Shown here piece by piece: positions 32,556 to 41,384 of a stretch of DNA of 64,000 nt (position 1 is its first letter; each line of letters opens with the position of its first letter). The notes beneath the pieces were generated by a model. That model made no database searches. It saw only the letters and a list, made by a program, of their open reading frames with translations, and was not told the origin of the DNA. Source of the DNA: Gudongella sp964575895 (GTDB taxonomy: Bacteria > Bacillota > Clostridia > Tissierellales > Tissierellaceae); the NCBI GenBank assembly GCA_964575895.1, contig CAZNTE010000012.1:1-64000 (forward strand). The letters run 5' to 3'. The position numbers were made by a program, and so were the translations under genes.

Positions 32556-33680
32556 ATGCAATACCGTTATTTTACAAGGGATAAGTTAAAAATTTCACTA
32601 TTAGGCTTTGGGTGTATGCGCTTCCCCATACTTGAAAATGATCCGGGGAAGATAGATGAAATACCAGCTAAACTAATGTTAGAAAGGGCAATACAAGAAG
32701 GTGTTAACTACATAGATACTGCATACCCTTATCATTCAGGTACTTCTGAGGCTTTTGTAGGCACAGTATTAAAGAATGGTTTAAGAGATAAGGTTAATCT
32801 TGCAACAAAAAGTCCTGTTTGGCTAATGGAAAAGCATGAGGATTTCATGAAATATCTAGATGAACAGCTCGTTAATTTAGAAACAAACTATGTAGATTTC
32901 TATTTGCTCCATGCCTTAAATAAGAATTCTTTTGAAAAAATTCTTTCTTTAGACGTATTTAAATTCATTAAAGAGGCCAAAGAATCAGGAAAAATTAAAT
33001 ACATTGGATTTTCATTCCATGATGAATTACCTGTTTTTAAAACTATAATTGATGCATATAATTGGGATTTTTGCCAGATACAACTAAACTATATGGACAG
33101 AGATTACCAAGCTGGTTTGGAGGGCCTTGAATATGCTAAGGCTAGAGGTATAGACGTAGTGGTTATGGAACCTCTAAAAGGAGGCAAGTTATCTCTCCCA
33201 TCTGATGAAGTAAAGAAAATTTTCCTTAAGTCAGATAGAAATATAAGTGCATCTGCTTGGGCACTAAAATGGGTTGAAGCTCAAGACGGGGTTAAGGTTG
33301 TTTTAAGTGGAATGTCAAATATGGACCACGTCCTGGATAATATATCAACCTACAGCGATTCTAAGGCCCTTACAGAGGATGAATTAAGATTAGTTGACGA
33401 TGTTACCCAAGTGTATAAAAAAAGCTTTAAAGTTGGTTGTACGGCTTGCAAGTATTGTCTACCTTGTCCATCTGATGTAAGTATACCTACCATATTTGAA
33501 TTGTATAATAATATCTTTGTGTATGGAACTGAGGATCAATCCAAAGATGCCTACAAAAGACAGCAAGAATTAAAAAAAGATGTGAGTCAATGCATAGAGT
33601 GTGGAGCCTGTGAACAAATTTGTCCACAGCATTTAGAAGTAATTTCATTGCTTAAGGATGCTCATAGCCATTTAATATAG
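32556..33680 (+). CDS. Aldo/keto reductase with C-terminal ferredoxin domain
   Basis: A 374-residue protein with an N-terminal AKR barrel (GFGCMRFP, then the catalytic Asp/Tyr in YIDTAYPYH and Lys in LATKSPVW). A C-terminal ferredoxin-like domain carries CTACKYCLPCP and CIECGACEQICP. These fused enzymes are common in clostridia, and their substrates are mostly unknown. The cluster domain suggests electrons from ferredoxin. It has its own AGGAGG site and stands divergent from the gcv operon, sharing the 156-bp gap. Confidence 0.88.
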   Translation: MQYRYFTRDKLKISLLGFGCMRFPILENDPGKIDEIPAKLMLERAIQEGVNYIDTAYPYHSGTSEAFVGTVLKNGLRDKVNLATKSPVWLMEKHEDFMKYLDEQLVNLETNYVDFYLLHALNKNSFEKILSLDVFKFIKEAKESGKIKYIGFSFHDELPVFKTIIDAYNWDFCQIQLNYMDRDYQAGLEGLEYAKARGIDVVVMEPLKGGKLSLPSDEVKKIFLKSDRNISASAWALKWVEAQDGVKVVLSGMSNMDHVLDNISTYSDSKALTEDELRLVDDVTQVYKKSFKVGCTACKYCLPCPSDVSIPTIFELYNNIFVYGTEDQSKDAYKRQQELKKDVSQCIECGACEQICPQHLEVISLLKDAHSHLI

Positions 33681-33715
33681 TCAATCTAAGGATTAAAGAT
33701 TATATTTAGTCCACA

Positions 33716-33742
33716 TTATCCACAATCCACAGTGGATAATTG
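33716..33742. repeat. Inverted repeat containing DnaA-box-like sequences
   Basis: ATTATCCAC (from 33715) and GTGGATAAT form 9-bp arms around an 8-nt spacer. The left half, TTATCCACA (33716-33724), matches the DnaA-box consensus; the right half has one mismatch. It may equally be a simple hairpin after the reductase gene. Confidence 0.3.
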
Positions 33743-33782
33743 AAGCAATTACAATTATCACACGAATTCAATTATTCATAAA

Positions 33783-33815
33783 AATCCAGGAATATATAAG
33801 TTCCTGGATTTATCT
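33783..33815. terminator. Bidirectional terminator between AKR and DsbA-family genes
   Basis: The 10-bp stem AATCCAGGAA/TTCCTGGATT (33783-33792 and 33801-33810) has an 8-nt loop and T-rich sequence on the leftward side. It lies between two convergent genes. Confidence 0.75.
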
Positions 33816-33829
33816 ATTCTATCTAATAT

Positions 33830-34474
33830 TTATAATAGAGTATCATCTTCACCATCTAAAATCTTTCTTAGTACTTTCTCAATATTTTCTTGAGACTGAG
33901 CTCCTGAAATAAGGTACTTATTATTTATTACAAGACTGGGTACACTTCTGACCCCATATTTTTGACCTAGTTGCAAGTCTTCCAATACTTTAGCTTCAGT
34001 GTCACTTTTTTCAAACTGTATCTTCCATTCAGAGAGTGAAACACTTGTCTGTCCAACAGCTTCTTCTAAAACTAAAACATCTTCAATATTTTTATTTTCT
34101 ACAAATAATTTATACTGGATTTCATCAAATACTTCCCAATAAGCGCTCTCTCCTCCTATTATACCAGCTGCTTTTGCAGCAATCAGTCCTGGCCTTGAAA
34201 TAGGAAAATCAAAATCTGTCAATCGCATTCCTTCAATATTAAATCTATGCTCATCATCATTAGTATTTGCATGGACCCAGTGATTCAAGACTTCACTTTT
34301 AACAGCTTCACGAGAGCCAAAGCTTTTAACATAATCATCGCCATCCCAACCCAATGCAAATGATCGATGAATAATGTCTAAATTACCTAGCTTCGTTTCT
34401 ATCTTATGAATTCTTGCAGACATGGGAAAGCAAAAACTACAAACTACATCATGGAAAAACTCTATTTTAATCAT
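33830..34474 (-). CDS. DsbA-family (FrnE-like) thiol oxidoreductase
   Basis: A 214-residue thioredoxin-fold protein with an inserted helical domain. The active site is CSFC (Cys12-Cys15), close to the N terminus with no signal peptide, so it should act in the cytoplasm. The cis-Pro segment VRSVPSLVINN is near residue 180. Similar cytoplasmic FrnE-like proteins act in disulfide exchange, and substrates are unknown. It is monocistronic, between two terminators. Confidence 0.82.
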   Translation of the reverse strand: MIKIEFFHDVVCSFCFPMSARIHKIETKLGNLDIIHRSFALGWDGDDYVKSFGSREAVKSEVLNHWVHANTNDDEHRFNIEGMRLTDFDFPISRPGLIAAKAAGIIGGESAYWEVFDEIQYKLFVENKNIEDVLVLEEAVGQTSVSLSEWKIQFEKSDTEAKVLEDLQLGQKYGVRSVPSLVINNKYLISGAQSQENIEKVLRKILDGEDDTLL

Positions 34475-34555
34475 AACTATCTCCTCTTATCTTGATTTTT
34501 AATATATATACCCAGAAACAATAATCTTGATAATTAATCTCAATTAAAAATGCAC

Positions 34556-34590
34556 ATAAAAATGGAGCCAGTCATTATGGCTCCATTACT
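34556..34590 (-). terminator. Terminator of the rplM-rpsI unit
   Basis: The stem TGGAGCC/GGCTCCA (34563-34569 and 34579-34585) is followed on the minus strand by ATTTTTATG, 18 nt after the rpsI stop. Confidence 0.85.
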
Positions 34591-34603
34591 TAATTTATAA
34601 AAA

Positions 34604-34996
34604 TTATCTCTTACTAAATTGTGGACTTCTTCTTGCTTTCTTAAGACCATATTTCTTTCTTTCAACCATTCTTGGATCTCTTGTAAGGTGTCCAGCTTTT
34701 TTAAGTAAAGGTCTAAGTTCTAAATCTGCCTCTAAAAGTGCTCTTGCTATACCATGTCTTATTGCTCCAGCCTGTCCTGTGAATCCTCCACCATGAACAT
34801 TAACAAAAACATCATACTTATCTGCAGTTTCAGTTATAGTCAAAGGCTCTTTTGCAACTACTTTCAATGTTTCGTAGTTGAAGTATTCATCGATATCTCT
34901 ATTGTTAATTGTTATCTTTCCGTTTCCTGGTAATAATCTAACTCTTGCAACTGAAGTTTTTCTTCTTCCAGTTCCCCAAAATTGTGCTACTGCCAT
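34604..34996 (-). CDS. rpsI: 30S ribosomal protein S9
   Basis: A 130-residue small-subunit protein whose basic C-terminal tail (ending KKARRSPQFSKR) reaches the P-site tRNA. GTGRRKTSVARVRL at the N terminus is the family signature. It follows rplM by 25 nt in the usual two-gene unit and ends at an intrinsic terminator. Confidence 0.97.
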   Translation of the reverse strand: MAVAQFWGTGRRKTSVARVRLLPGNGKITINNRDIDEYFNYETLKVVAKEPLTITETADKYDVFVNVHGGGFTGQAGAIRHGIARALLEADLELRPLLKKAGHLTRDPRMVERKKYGLKKARRSPQFSKR

Positions 34997-35021
34997 TTAA
35001 AGTCCTCCCTTCTTCACCTAA

Positions 35022-35450
35022 TTAAAATTCGTATACTTCTGGTTTTTGAGCTTCGTGTCCGTGCTCAGTACCTCTGTATACTTTTAATTTTCTATACATA
35101 CTTCTACCAAGACTATTTTTTGGAAGCATACCTTTAACAGCTAGCTCAATAATCTTCTCTGGATTCTTCTCCATTAATGTTGCATATGGAACTTGTCTTA
35201 ATCCTCCAGGATACCCAGTGTGGTAAGTGTAGTTCTTTTGGCTTAATTTTTTTCCTGTTAATTTTATTTTATCAGCATTTATTACGATTACGAAATCACC
35301 TGTGTCAACATGTGGTGTATAGATAGCTTTATTCTTTCCTCTAAGGATTGTAGCGATTTCAGTAGCTAGTCTTCCTAATACTTTTCCTTCAGCATCTATA
35401 ATATACCATTTTCTTTCAATTTCATTTGGTTTTGCCATGTAGCTTTTCAT
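35022..35450 (-). CDS. rplM: 50S ribosomal protein L13
   Basis: A 142-residue early-assembly protein of the large subunit. The signature RKWYIIDAEGKVLGRLA and LRGKNKAIYTPH are present. The MKSYMAKP start matches the length of Bacillus L13. It has its own promoter at 35537-35565, downstream of truA, and an 80-nt leader with a hairpin that suggests L13 autoregulation. Confidence 0.97.
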   Translation of the reverse strand: MKSYMAKPNEIERKWYIIDAEGKVLGRLATEIATILRGKNKAIYTPHVDTGDFVIVINADKIKLTGKKLSQKNYTYHTGYPGGLRQVPYATLMEKNPEKIIELAVKGMLPKNSLGRSMYRKLKVYRGTEHGHEAQKPEVYEF

Positions 35451-35488
35451 CTATTTCCCTCCTAACAACGACGTTTTACGATTTAGGT

Positions 35489-35530
35489 GAGTATTTACTA
35501 AAAAGTTTCCGGGCTTCTTTTTAAACACTC
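35489..35530 (-). promoter_or_regulatory. rplM 5' leader hairpin (candidate L13 leader)
   Basis: Starting at the predicted transcription start, GAGTGTTTA (35530-35522) pairs with TAAATACTC (35497-35489) over 9 bp with one G-U. An inner AAAAG/CTTTT stem follows, and the loop contains GCCCGG. The position and size fit the L13 leader known in Firmicutes, though I cannot score it against the model. Confidence 0.45.
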
Positions 35531-35536
35531 TTATAT

Positions 35537-35565
35537 ATTCTAATACAAGTAAATACCAATGTCAA
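35537..35565 (-). promoter_or_regulatory. rplM-rpsI promoter
   Basis: Read leftward, TTGACA (35560-35565) and TAGAAT (35537-35542) are separated by exactly 17 bp. It lies just after the truA stop and gives a leader of about 80 nt. Confidence 0.8.
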
Positions 35566-35573
35566 CAAGGATT

Positions 35574-36311
35574 TTACTTGTAGAATACTTTTTCTAAAAA
35601 TAATCCTTGTGCTGGAGCAGTATGCCCTGCACAATTTCTGTTTTCTTGCTTAATTGTCCATGGAATTGAGTCAGCAGGTCTAAGTCCTGCTCCAATTTCA
35701 ATCAAAGTCCCAACCATTATTCTAACCATATTTCTTAAAAATGAATTTCCCTCTACTATTATATCTATCATTTCACCCTTTTGCTTAATGTCTACAGAAT
35801 AAACTGTTCTTATGGATGTCTTTATTGAACTCCTTCTTCCTCTGAAGGACTTATAATCAAAAGTACCAATAAAGTCATTGGCTGCTTGTCGCATTTTTTC
35901 AACATCCAATTGATATGTTACATGATAGGAAAAATTTCTAATTAAAGGTCTTTCAACTAAACCATTGAAAATCCTATACCTGTACCTTTTATGAGTTGCA
36001 CTAAATCTAGCATTAAATGTGTGATCAACTTCCTGAGATGATTGAACTCTTATATCATCTGGCAGTTCATTATTAAGTACAAACCTAAACTTATCTCCAG
36101 GAATATTTGAGGTAGTAAAAAAATTAGCTACCTGCCCTAAGGCGTGAACTCTAGCATCAGTCCTACCTGCTGCCTTTAGTTTAACTTTTTCCTTAGTCGC
36201 CTTAAAAATTGCTTTTTCAATTTCTTCCTGAATAGAAGGATATTTTTCTTGTGCTTGCCAGCCGTTGTAGTTTGTTCCATCATATTCTATGACTAATATT
36301 ATGTTTCTCAT
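35574..36311 (-). CDS. truA: tRNA pseudouridine(38-40) synthase TruA
   Basis: Isomerises uridines 38-40 of the tRNA anticodon arm. The 245-residue protein has the catalytic Asp52 in AAGRTDARVHALGQ and the usual EYDGTNYNGWQ start. It shares one base with ecfT upstream. It is the last gene of the rpoA-rplQ-ecfAA'T-truA run before the separate rplM promoter. Confidence 0.95.
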   Translation of the reverse strand: MRNIILVIEYDGTNYNGWQAQEKYPSIQEEIEKAIFKATKEKVKLKAAGRTDARVHALGQVANFFTTSNIPGDKFRFVLNNELPDDIRVQSSQEVDHTFNARFSATHKRYRYRIFNGLVERPLIRNFSYHVTYQLDVEKMRQAANDFIGTFDYKSFRGRRSSIKTSIRTVYSVDIKQKGEMIDIIVEGNSFLRNMVRIMVGTLIEIGAGLRPADSIPWTIKQENRNCAGHTAPAQGLFLEKVFYK

Positions 36312-37114
36312 TAGATCACCAAATACCTAGTAGAAATAATAAATCCAAAGAACACTACCATACTGAAAAGTACAACATAGTCCCTACTTCTAAATTTCAA
36401 CTCATTTAATCTAGTTCTACCTTCTCCGCCTCTATAGCATCTAGCCTCCATGGCTGTTGCCAGCTCATCTGCTCTTCTGAAAGCATTTATGAACAGTGGA
36501 ACCAATAAGGGAACTAAGTTTCTAGCTCTGCTTAAAATATTTCCAGATTCAAAATCTGCACCCCTTGCCATTTGGGCCTTCATAATCTTATCAGTTTCTT
36601 CCAATAAGGTAGGTATGAATCTAAGAGCGATGGTCATCATCATAGCCAGCTCATGGGCTGGAAGTCCTATCTTCTTAAATGGAGAAAGTAGTCTTTCAAT
36701 CCCATCAGTTAAAGCGATAGGTGATGTAGTTAGTGTAAGTAATGATGTTCCTGTTATAAGAAAGACAAGTCTTAATGCCATGAATACAGATTGCCTTAAG
36801 CCTTCCTTAGTTATTGTAAGAGGTCCAATTTCAAATAGGACTTCTCCCTTGGTCAGGAACAAGTTAATTGCAAAGGTAATAAGGATTATAAACATTAAAG
36901 GTTTTAATCCTTTTATTATAAACTTTAAGGGTAACTTAGCCACTGATATAATAGTTCCAATAAATGCAACTACTAATATATAAGGCCAGAAGGATGTAAC
37001 GAAAAATAAAGATGCAATAAACATTGCAACAATTACAATCTTTACCCTTGGGTCTAATTTATGAATAATTGATGTTCCTGGGAAATATTGTCCAATAGTT
37101 ATATCTTTAAGCAT
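36311..37114 (-). CDS. ecfT: Energy-coupling factor transporter transmembrane protein EcfT
   Basis: Membrane coupling subunit of group II ECF vitamin transporters, 267 residues with about five or six membrane segments. The two coupling-helix motifs are present: QMARGADFESG (Ala-Arg-Gly) and AMEARCYRGG. It overlaps ecfA2 by 8 nt. It works with different substrate-binding S components encoded elsewhere; none is in this window. Confidence 0.92.
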   Translation of the reverse strand: MLKDITIGQYFPGTSIIHKLDPRVKIVIVAMFIASLFFVTSFWPYILVVAFIGTIISVAKLPLKFIIKGLKPLMFIILITFAINLFLTKGEVLFEIGPLTITKEGLRQSVFMALRLVFLITGTSLLTLTTSPIALTDGIERLLSPFKKIGLPAHELAMMMTIALRFIPTLLEETDKIMKAQMARGADFESGNILSRARNLVPLLVPLFINAFRRADELATAMEARCYRGGEGRTRLNELKFRSRDYVVLFSMVVFFGFIISTRYLVI

Positions 37115-37970
37115 CCCTATTACTCCTTAAGTATTTTAATATCTCTTCTTTTGCTTCTTCTATGGTTAATACATCATCCTTCACATCATGACCTAATGAT
37201 TTGAACCTTCTCATAAACTTAGTAATCTGAGGAATACCAAGTCCCATTGACTCTAGTTGGTCTGCTTTACTAAATACTTCTCTGGTTGTTCCTGTCATGG
37301 CAACTTTACTTTTATGCATGACAAAAATCCTGTTAACCAACCTAGCAATGTCCTCCATGCTGTGTGACACAAGGATAATAGTAATGTTTTCTTTCTCATA
37401 TAGGTTTCTTATTTCATCGAGGATGTCATCTCTTCCCCTTGGATCTAGCCCAGCTGTTGGCTCATCTAATACCAGAACCTTTGGTTTCATAGCAACCACT
37501 CCAGCTATGGCAACTCTCCTCTTTTGACCGCCTGATAATTCAAATGGAGATCTTTCTTTCAGTGTTTCAAAATCTAATCCAACTAATTCCATGGCATTTC
37601 TGACTCGTTCATCAACTTCCTCATCAGATAATCCTAAATTCTTAGGACCAAATGCTATATCCTTATATATGGTTTCTTCAAATAATTGATGCTCTGGGTA
37701 TTGAAATACCAAGCCCACCTTCTGTCTTATTTCCTTCATCTTTGTATCTTTATCAGATAAACTCTTTCCATCGATTATAATCTCACCTGATGTTGGTTTC
37801 ATCAAGCCGTTTAAGTGTTGTACTAATGTTGACTTTCCTGATCCAGTATGACCAATTAAACCGATAAACTCGCCTTCATTTACTTCCAGATTAACATCAT
37901 CTAGAGCTTTCTTTTCAAATGGAGTCCCTGGATTATAAGTATAATTAACATTCTTTAATTGAATAATCAT
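37107..37970 (-). CDS. ecfA2: Energy-coupling factor transporter ATPase EcfA2
   Basis: ATP-binding subunit of the ECF module, 287 residues: Walker A GHTGSGKST, Q-loop VFQYPEHQLFE, signature ELSGGQKRR, Walker B VLVLDEPTAGLDP and a C-terminal ECF-ATPase extension. The YPEHQLFE form identifies EcfA2 (EcfA'). It overlaps ecfA1 by 4 nt and ecfT by 8 nt. Confidence 0.92.
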   Translation of the reverse strand: MIIQLKNVNYTYNPGTPFEKKALDDVNLEVNEGEFIGLIGHTGSGKSTLVQHLNGLMKPTSGEIIIDGKSLSDKDTKMKEIRQKVGLVFQYPEHQLFEETIYKDIAFGPKNLGLSDEEVDERVRNAMELVGLDFETLKERSPFELSGGQKRRVAIAGVVAMKPKVLVLDEPTAGLDPRGRDDILDEIRNLYEKENITIILVSHSMEDIARLVNRIFVMHKSKVAMTGTTREVFSKADQLESMGLGIPQITKFMRRFKSLGHDVKDDVLTIEEAKEEILKYLRSNRDA

Positions 37971-38803
37971 AATAAATTAACCAGCTCCTCCACAGATAAA
38001 ATATCATCACTAAATGCGTAACCCTCTTTATTAAGCTCAAATACCAATTCAGTAACCTGAGGAACATCAAGGCCTAAGATCTTTAATTTCTCAACTTGGC
38101 TAAATATTTCCTTGGGAGTACCAAGCATTACTGCTTCTCCTTCATTCAAAACCATTACCCTGTCTGCCTCAACAGCTTCGTCCATAAAATGAGTGATAAG
38201 TATAATAGTTTTACCTTTTTCTTTATTTAGTTTCTTAATGGTTTCCATTACTTCCAATCTTCCAACTGGATCTAGCATGGCAGTTGGTTCATCAAAAATT
38301 ATGCAGTCAGGTTCCATTGCAAGTATGCCAGCAATGGCGACTCTTTGTTTTTGTCCCCCTGATAATAGATGGGGTGCATGATTCTTATATTCTGTCATTT
38401 CAACAGTTTCAAGGGCATCATCTACTCTTTTTCTAAGTTCACTTTGAGGAACGCCCAAATTCTCAGGTCCAAATGCAACATCTTCTTCTACTATTGTTGC
38501 TACTATTTGATTGTCAGGATTTTGGAATACCATACCCGCTGTAGATCTAATGTCCCAAATTTTATCCTCATCTCTGGTGTTTAATCCATTGACAAAAATA
38601 TTGCCACTTGAGGGCATAATAAGACCATTAATCATCTTGGCTAAAGTAGACTTTCCTGATCCATTGTGTCCTAAGACAACCAAAAACTCTCCTTGTTTTA
38701 TGTCAATAGATAGGTCTTTAACAGCAAGTTGAATACTTTCATCTATATACGAGCTATATTCAAAACTAACATTTTCAATTTTTACCATAATTTCATCGTT
38801 CAT
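37967..38803 (-). CDS. ecfA1: Energy-coupling factor transporter ATPase EcfA1
   Basis: Second ATPase of the ECF module, 278 residues: Walker A GHNGSGKST, Q-loop VFQNPDNQIVA, signature LLSGGQKQR and Walker B CIIFDEPTAMLDP. The NPDNQIV form is typical of EcfA1. It is the first of the three transporter genes, downstream of rplQ in the standard Firmicutes order. Confidence 0.92.
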   Translation of the reverse strand: MNDEIMVKIENVSFEYSSYIDESIQLAVKDLSIDIKQGEFLVVLGHNGSGKSTLAKMINGLIMPSSGNIFVNGLNTRDEDKIWDIRSTAGMVFQNPDNQIVATIVEEDVAFGPENLGVPQSELRKRVDDALETVEMTEYKNHAPHLLSGGQKQRVAIAGILAMEPDCIIFDEPTAMLDPVGRLEVMETIKKLNKEKGKTIILITHFMDEAVEADRVMVLNEGEAVMLGTPKEIFSQVEKLKILGLDVPQVTELVFELNKEGYAFSDDILSVEELVNLL

Positions 38804-38916
38804 CTTATAACCTCTATTAAATATTTGTAATTTCCTTCCTTAATATAACATATGGATACCCTTATTTCAATTGTACATTCAGTTTATAGAAGGAATTTGA
38901 TGTTTAAAACTAAAGG

Positions 38917-38936
38917 GACTAAGCTCAAACTTAATC
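38917..38936 (-). terminator. Weak hairpin after rplQ
   Basis: The stem GATTAAG/CTTAGTC (38930-38936 and 38917-38923, one G-U) with a 6-nt loop is followed on the minus strand by CCTTTAGTTTT. It lies 10 nt after the rplQ stop. It may partly end the alpha operon before ecfA1. Confidence 0.4.
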
Positions 38937-38945
38937 CCCCTCCCT

Positions 38946-39287
38946 TTATACTAGTTCTAATATAGCTATTTCTGCTCCATCTCCACGACGAGGACCCATT
39001 TTTAATACCCTTGTATAGCCACCATTTCTAGTTGCATATTTTGGAGCTATTTCATCGAATAGTTTCTTTACTACATCTTCATCGTATATAAAAGCTAAAG
39101 CTTGTCTTCTAGCATGTAAATCTCCTCTTTTACCAAGAGTTATCATTTTATCAGCCATTCTCTTTGTTTCTTTAGCTCTAGTTACTGTAGTTTCGATTCT
39201 TTCTTCTCTTAATAATGATGTGACTTGATTTCTCAACATCGCTTTTCTATGAGCTGTAGGACGACCAAGTTTTCTTAATGTTGTCAC
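38946..39287 (-). CDS. rplQ: 50S ribosomal protein L17
   Basis: A 113-residue protein at the polypeptide-exit region of the large subunit. KLGRPTAHRKAMLRNQVTSL is the conserved start. It is the last ribosomal gene of the alpha operon, 24 nt after rpoA, with a weak hairpin after it. Confidence 0.97.
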   Translation of the reverse strand: MTTLRKLGRPTAHRKAMLRNQVTSLLREERIETTVTRAKETKRMADKMITLGKRGDLHARRQALAFIYDEDVVKKLFDEIAPKYATRNGGYTRVLKMGPRRGDGAEIAILELV

Positions 39288-39311
39288 ATTTATCCCTCCT
39301 TCTTGCTTAAA

Positions 39312-40259
39312 TTACTCATCACTGTTTTTAAGACCTAAACCTAATTCAGCAAGTTTTCTTTGGACCTCTTCAAGAGACTTCTTCCCTAAGTTTCTTACCT
39401 TCATCATATCGTCTTCAGTTTTTTGTGTGAGTTCTTCAACCGTATTGATTGCTGCTCTCTTAAGACAATTGTAACTACGTACAGAAAGGTCTAATTCTTC
39501 TACGGTCATTTCCAATACTTTTTCTTTCTTATCTTCTTCTTTTTCCACCATTATTTCAACATCACTTACGTGTTCTGTTAAACCAATAAATAGATTAAGA
39601 TGCTCTGTCAATATTTTAGCTCCCAATGAAGTTGATTCATCAGCGCTCATTGTTCCGTTAGTCCAAACTTCTAAAACCAGTTTGTCATAGTCAGTTATTT
39701 GGCCAACTCTAGTATTTTCAATATGGTAATTAACTTTAGTTACCGGGGTAAAAGATGAGTCAACTGGAATAACTCCAACTGGTTGTCCATCCTTTTTATT
39801 CTTTTCTGCAACAGAGTAACCACGACCTTTTATAAGCTCCAGTTCTATATACAATCTACCGTCTTCATTTACTGTTGCTATATATTGATCTTGATTTATT
39901 ATCTCAACTTCCATTCCTGTTGCTATATCTCCAGCAGTTACAACCTTTGGACCTTCAACATCGATTATCATTGTTACTGGTTCCTCAGCATGCATTCTGG
40001 CTGAAATCTCCTTGATGTTTAGAATAATTTCTGGCACATCTTCTAGAACACCAGGTATGGTTGCAAATTCATGTAATACCCCCTGAATTTTAACAGAAGA
40101 TATCGCTGCACCAGGTAATGATGAAAGCAATACTCTTCTTAGAGAATTGCCTAAGGTTGTACCATAACCTCTTTCCAAAGGCTCTACTACAAACTTGCCA
40201 TAGCTTCCATCTTCACTTAATTCCATAATTTCAATTCTAGGTTTTTCGATTTCTATCAT
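39312..40259 (-). CDS. rpoA: DNA-directed RNA polymerase subunit alpha
   Basis: A 315-residue alpha subunit: N-terminal assembly domain (FVVEPLERGYGTTLGNSLRRVLLSSLPG) and C-terminal domain from about residue 250 (LDLSVRSYNCLKRAAINTVEEL, with helix-hairpin-helix NLGKKSLEEV) that contacts UP elements and activators. It is preceded by rpsD and followed by rplQ, the standard alpha-operon order. Confidence 0.97.
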   Translation of the reverse strand: MIEIEKPRIEIMELSEDGSYGKFVVEPLERGYGTTLGNSLRRVLLSSLPGAAISSVKIQGVLHEFATIPGVLEDVPEIILNIKEISARMHAEEPVTMIIDVEGPKVVTAGDIATGMEVEIINQDQYIATVNEDGRLYIELELIKGRGYSVAEKNKKDGQPVGVIPVDSSFTPVTKVNYHIENTRVGQITDYDKLVLEVWTNGTMSADESTSLGAKILTEHLNLFIGLTEHVSDVEIMVEKEEDKKEKVLEMTVEELDLSVRSYNCLKRAAINTVEELTQKTEDDMMKVRNLGKKSLEEVQRKLAELGLGLKNSDE

Positions 40260-40325
40260 TAATCAAACCCTCCTTGATTTTTATATAGTTTTACCGGACG
40301 AGGGCAACTGATACTGTTATATCAA

Positions 40326-40949
40326 TTATTTAGAATATAACTCTACGATTAGATGTTCTTCAACTGGAATGTCTATATCTTCTCTAGTTGATTCAGCTAC
40401 GATTGTTCCTCTTAGTTTCTCAATATCTATATTTATCCATGGTACTGTATTACCGTTGTGGTTTTCAGCTATAGCTTTGAATTTCTCGCTACCACGGCTT
40501 TTTTCTTTAACTTCAATAACATCTCCAACAGTTGTTAAAAGTGAAGGAATGTTTACTTTATTCCCGTTTAATAAGAAATGACCATGTGTTACAAGTTGTC
40601 TAGCTTCTGCTCTTGAAGCTGCTAAACCCATTCTGTAAACAACATTATCTAAACGAGACTCTAATATTTTAAATAGGTTCTCACCTGTGATTCCTTTTTC
40701 TTTATCTGCCATTAAGAAATACTTTGACATTTGAGATTCAGAAATTCCATAGAATCTTCTTACCTTTTGCTTTTCTCTCAACTGCACTCCGTATTCTGTT
40801 ACTTTCTTTCTTGATTGACCGTGTTGTCCAGGAGCGAAATTTCTCTTATTCAATGCACATCTATCAGTGTAGCATCTGTCTCCCTTAAGGAATAATTTAG
40901 TTCCCTCTCTACGGCACAATCGGCATACTGGCCCTGTATATCTTGCCAT
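40326..40949 (-). CDS. rpsD: 30S ribosomal protein S4 (zinc-binding form)
   Basis: A 207-residue primary 16S-binding protein. Its N terminus has four cysteines in CRLC...CYTDRC (about residues 9-31), the zinc-binding form. An S4 RNA-binding domain follows from about residue 97 (SRLDNVVYRMGLAASRAEARQ). In other bacteria S4 represses its own operon. The gap to rpoA is 66 nt. Confidence 0.97.
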   Translation of the reverse strand: MARYTGPVCRLCRREGTKLFLKGDRCYTDRCALNKRNFAPGQHGQSRKKVTEYGVQLREKQKVRRFYGISESQMSKYFLMADKEKGITGENLFKILESRLDNVVYRMGLAASRAEARQLVTHGHFLLNGNKVNIPSLLTTVGDVIEVKEKSRGSEKFKAIAENHNGNTVPWINIDIEKLRGTIVAESTREDIDIPVEEHLIVELYSK

Positions 40950-40967
40950 CCTTAATTACACCTCCTA

Positions 40968-41366
40968 TTATACTCTTCTTCTCTTCGGTGGTCTACAACC
41001 ATTGTGCGGAATTGGGGTAACATCCTTAATCATGCTAACTTCTAGCCCTGATGCTTGAAGTGATCTGATTGCTGCCTCTCTTCCTGATCCAGGTCCCTTT
41101 ACGAAAACCTCTACTACCTTTAATCCATGTTCCATAGCTTTTTTAGCTGCTTCCTCTGCACATTGTTGAGCTGCATAAGGAGTGGATTTTCTTGACCCTC
41201 TGAATCCTAACTGACCAGCACTTGCCCAGGAAATTACATTTCCTTGTGTATCAGTTAATGTTACCATTGTATTATTAAATGTAGAAGAAATATGCGCTTG
41301 ACCTCTCTCGATATTCTTACGTTCTCTTCTTCTAACACGCGTTGCTTTACCTTTTTTTGGTGCCAT
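40968..41366 (-). CDS. rpsK: 30S ribosomal protein S11
   Basis: A 132-residue platform protein of the small subunit. GQAHISSTFNNTMVTLTD and the basic C-terminal NGCRPPKRRRV tail are conserved. It lies between rpsM and rpsD with normal short spacing. Confidence 0.97.
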   Translation of the reverse strand: MAPKKGKATRVRRRERKNIERGQAHISSTFNNTMVTLTDTQGNVISWASAGQLGFRGSRKSTPYAAQQCAEEAAKKAMEHGLKVVEVFVKGPGSGREAAIRSLQASGLEVSMIKDVTPIPHNGCRPPKRRRV

Positions 41367-41384
41367 CTAGTTCCCCTCCTTTAC

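Noticed and set aside
33716..33739. Pair of DnaA boxes as a replication or titration site
   Set aside because: Only one perfect and one imperfect box, forming a simple hairpin after a gene; no AT-rich unwinding element or dnaA/dnaN nearby.
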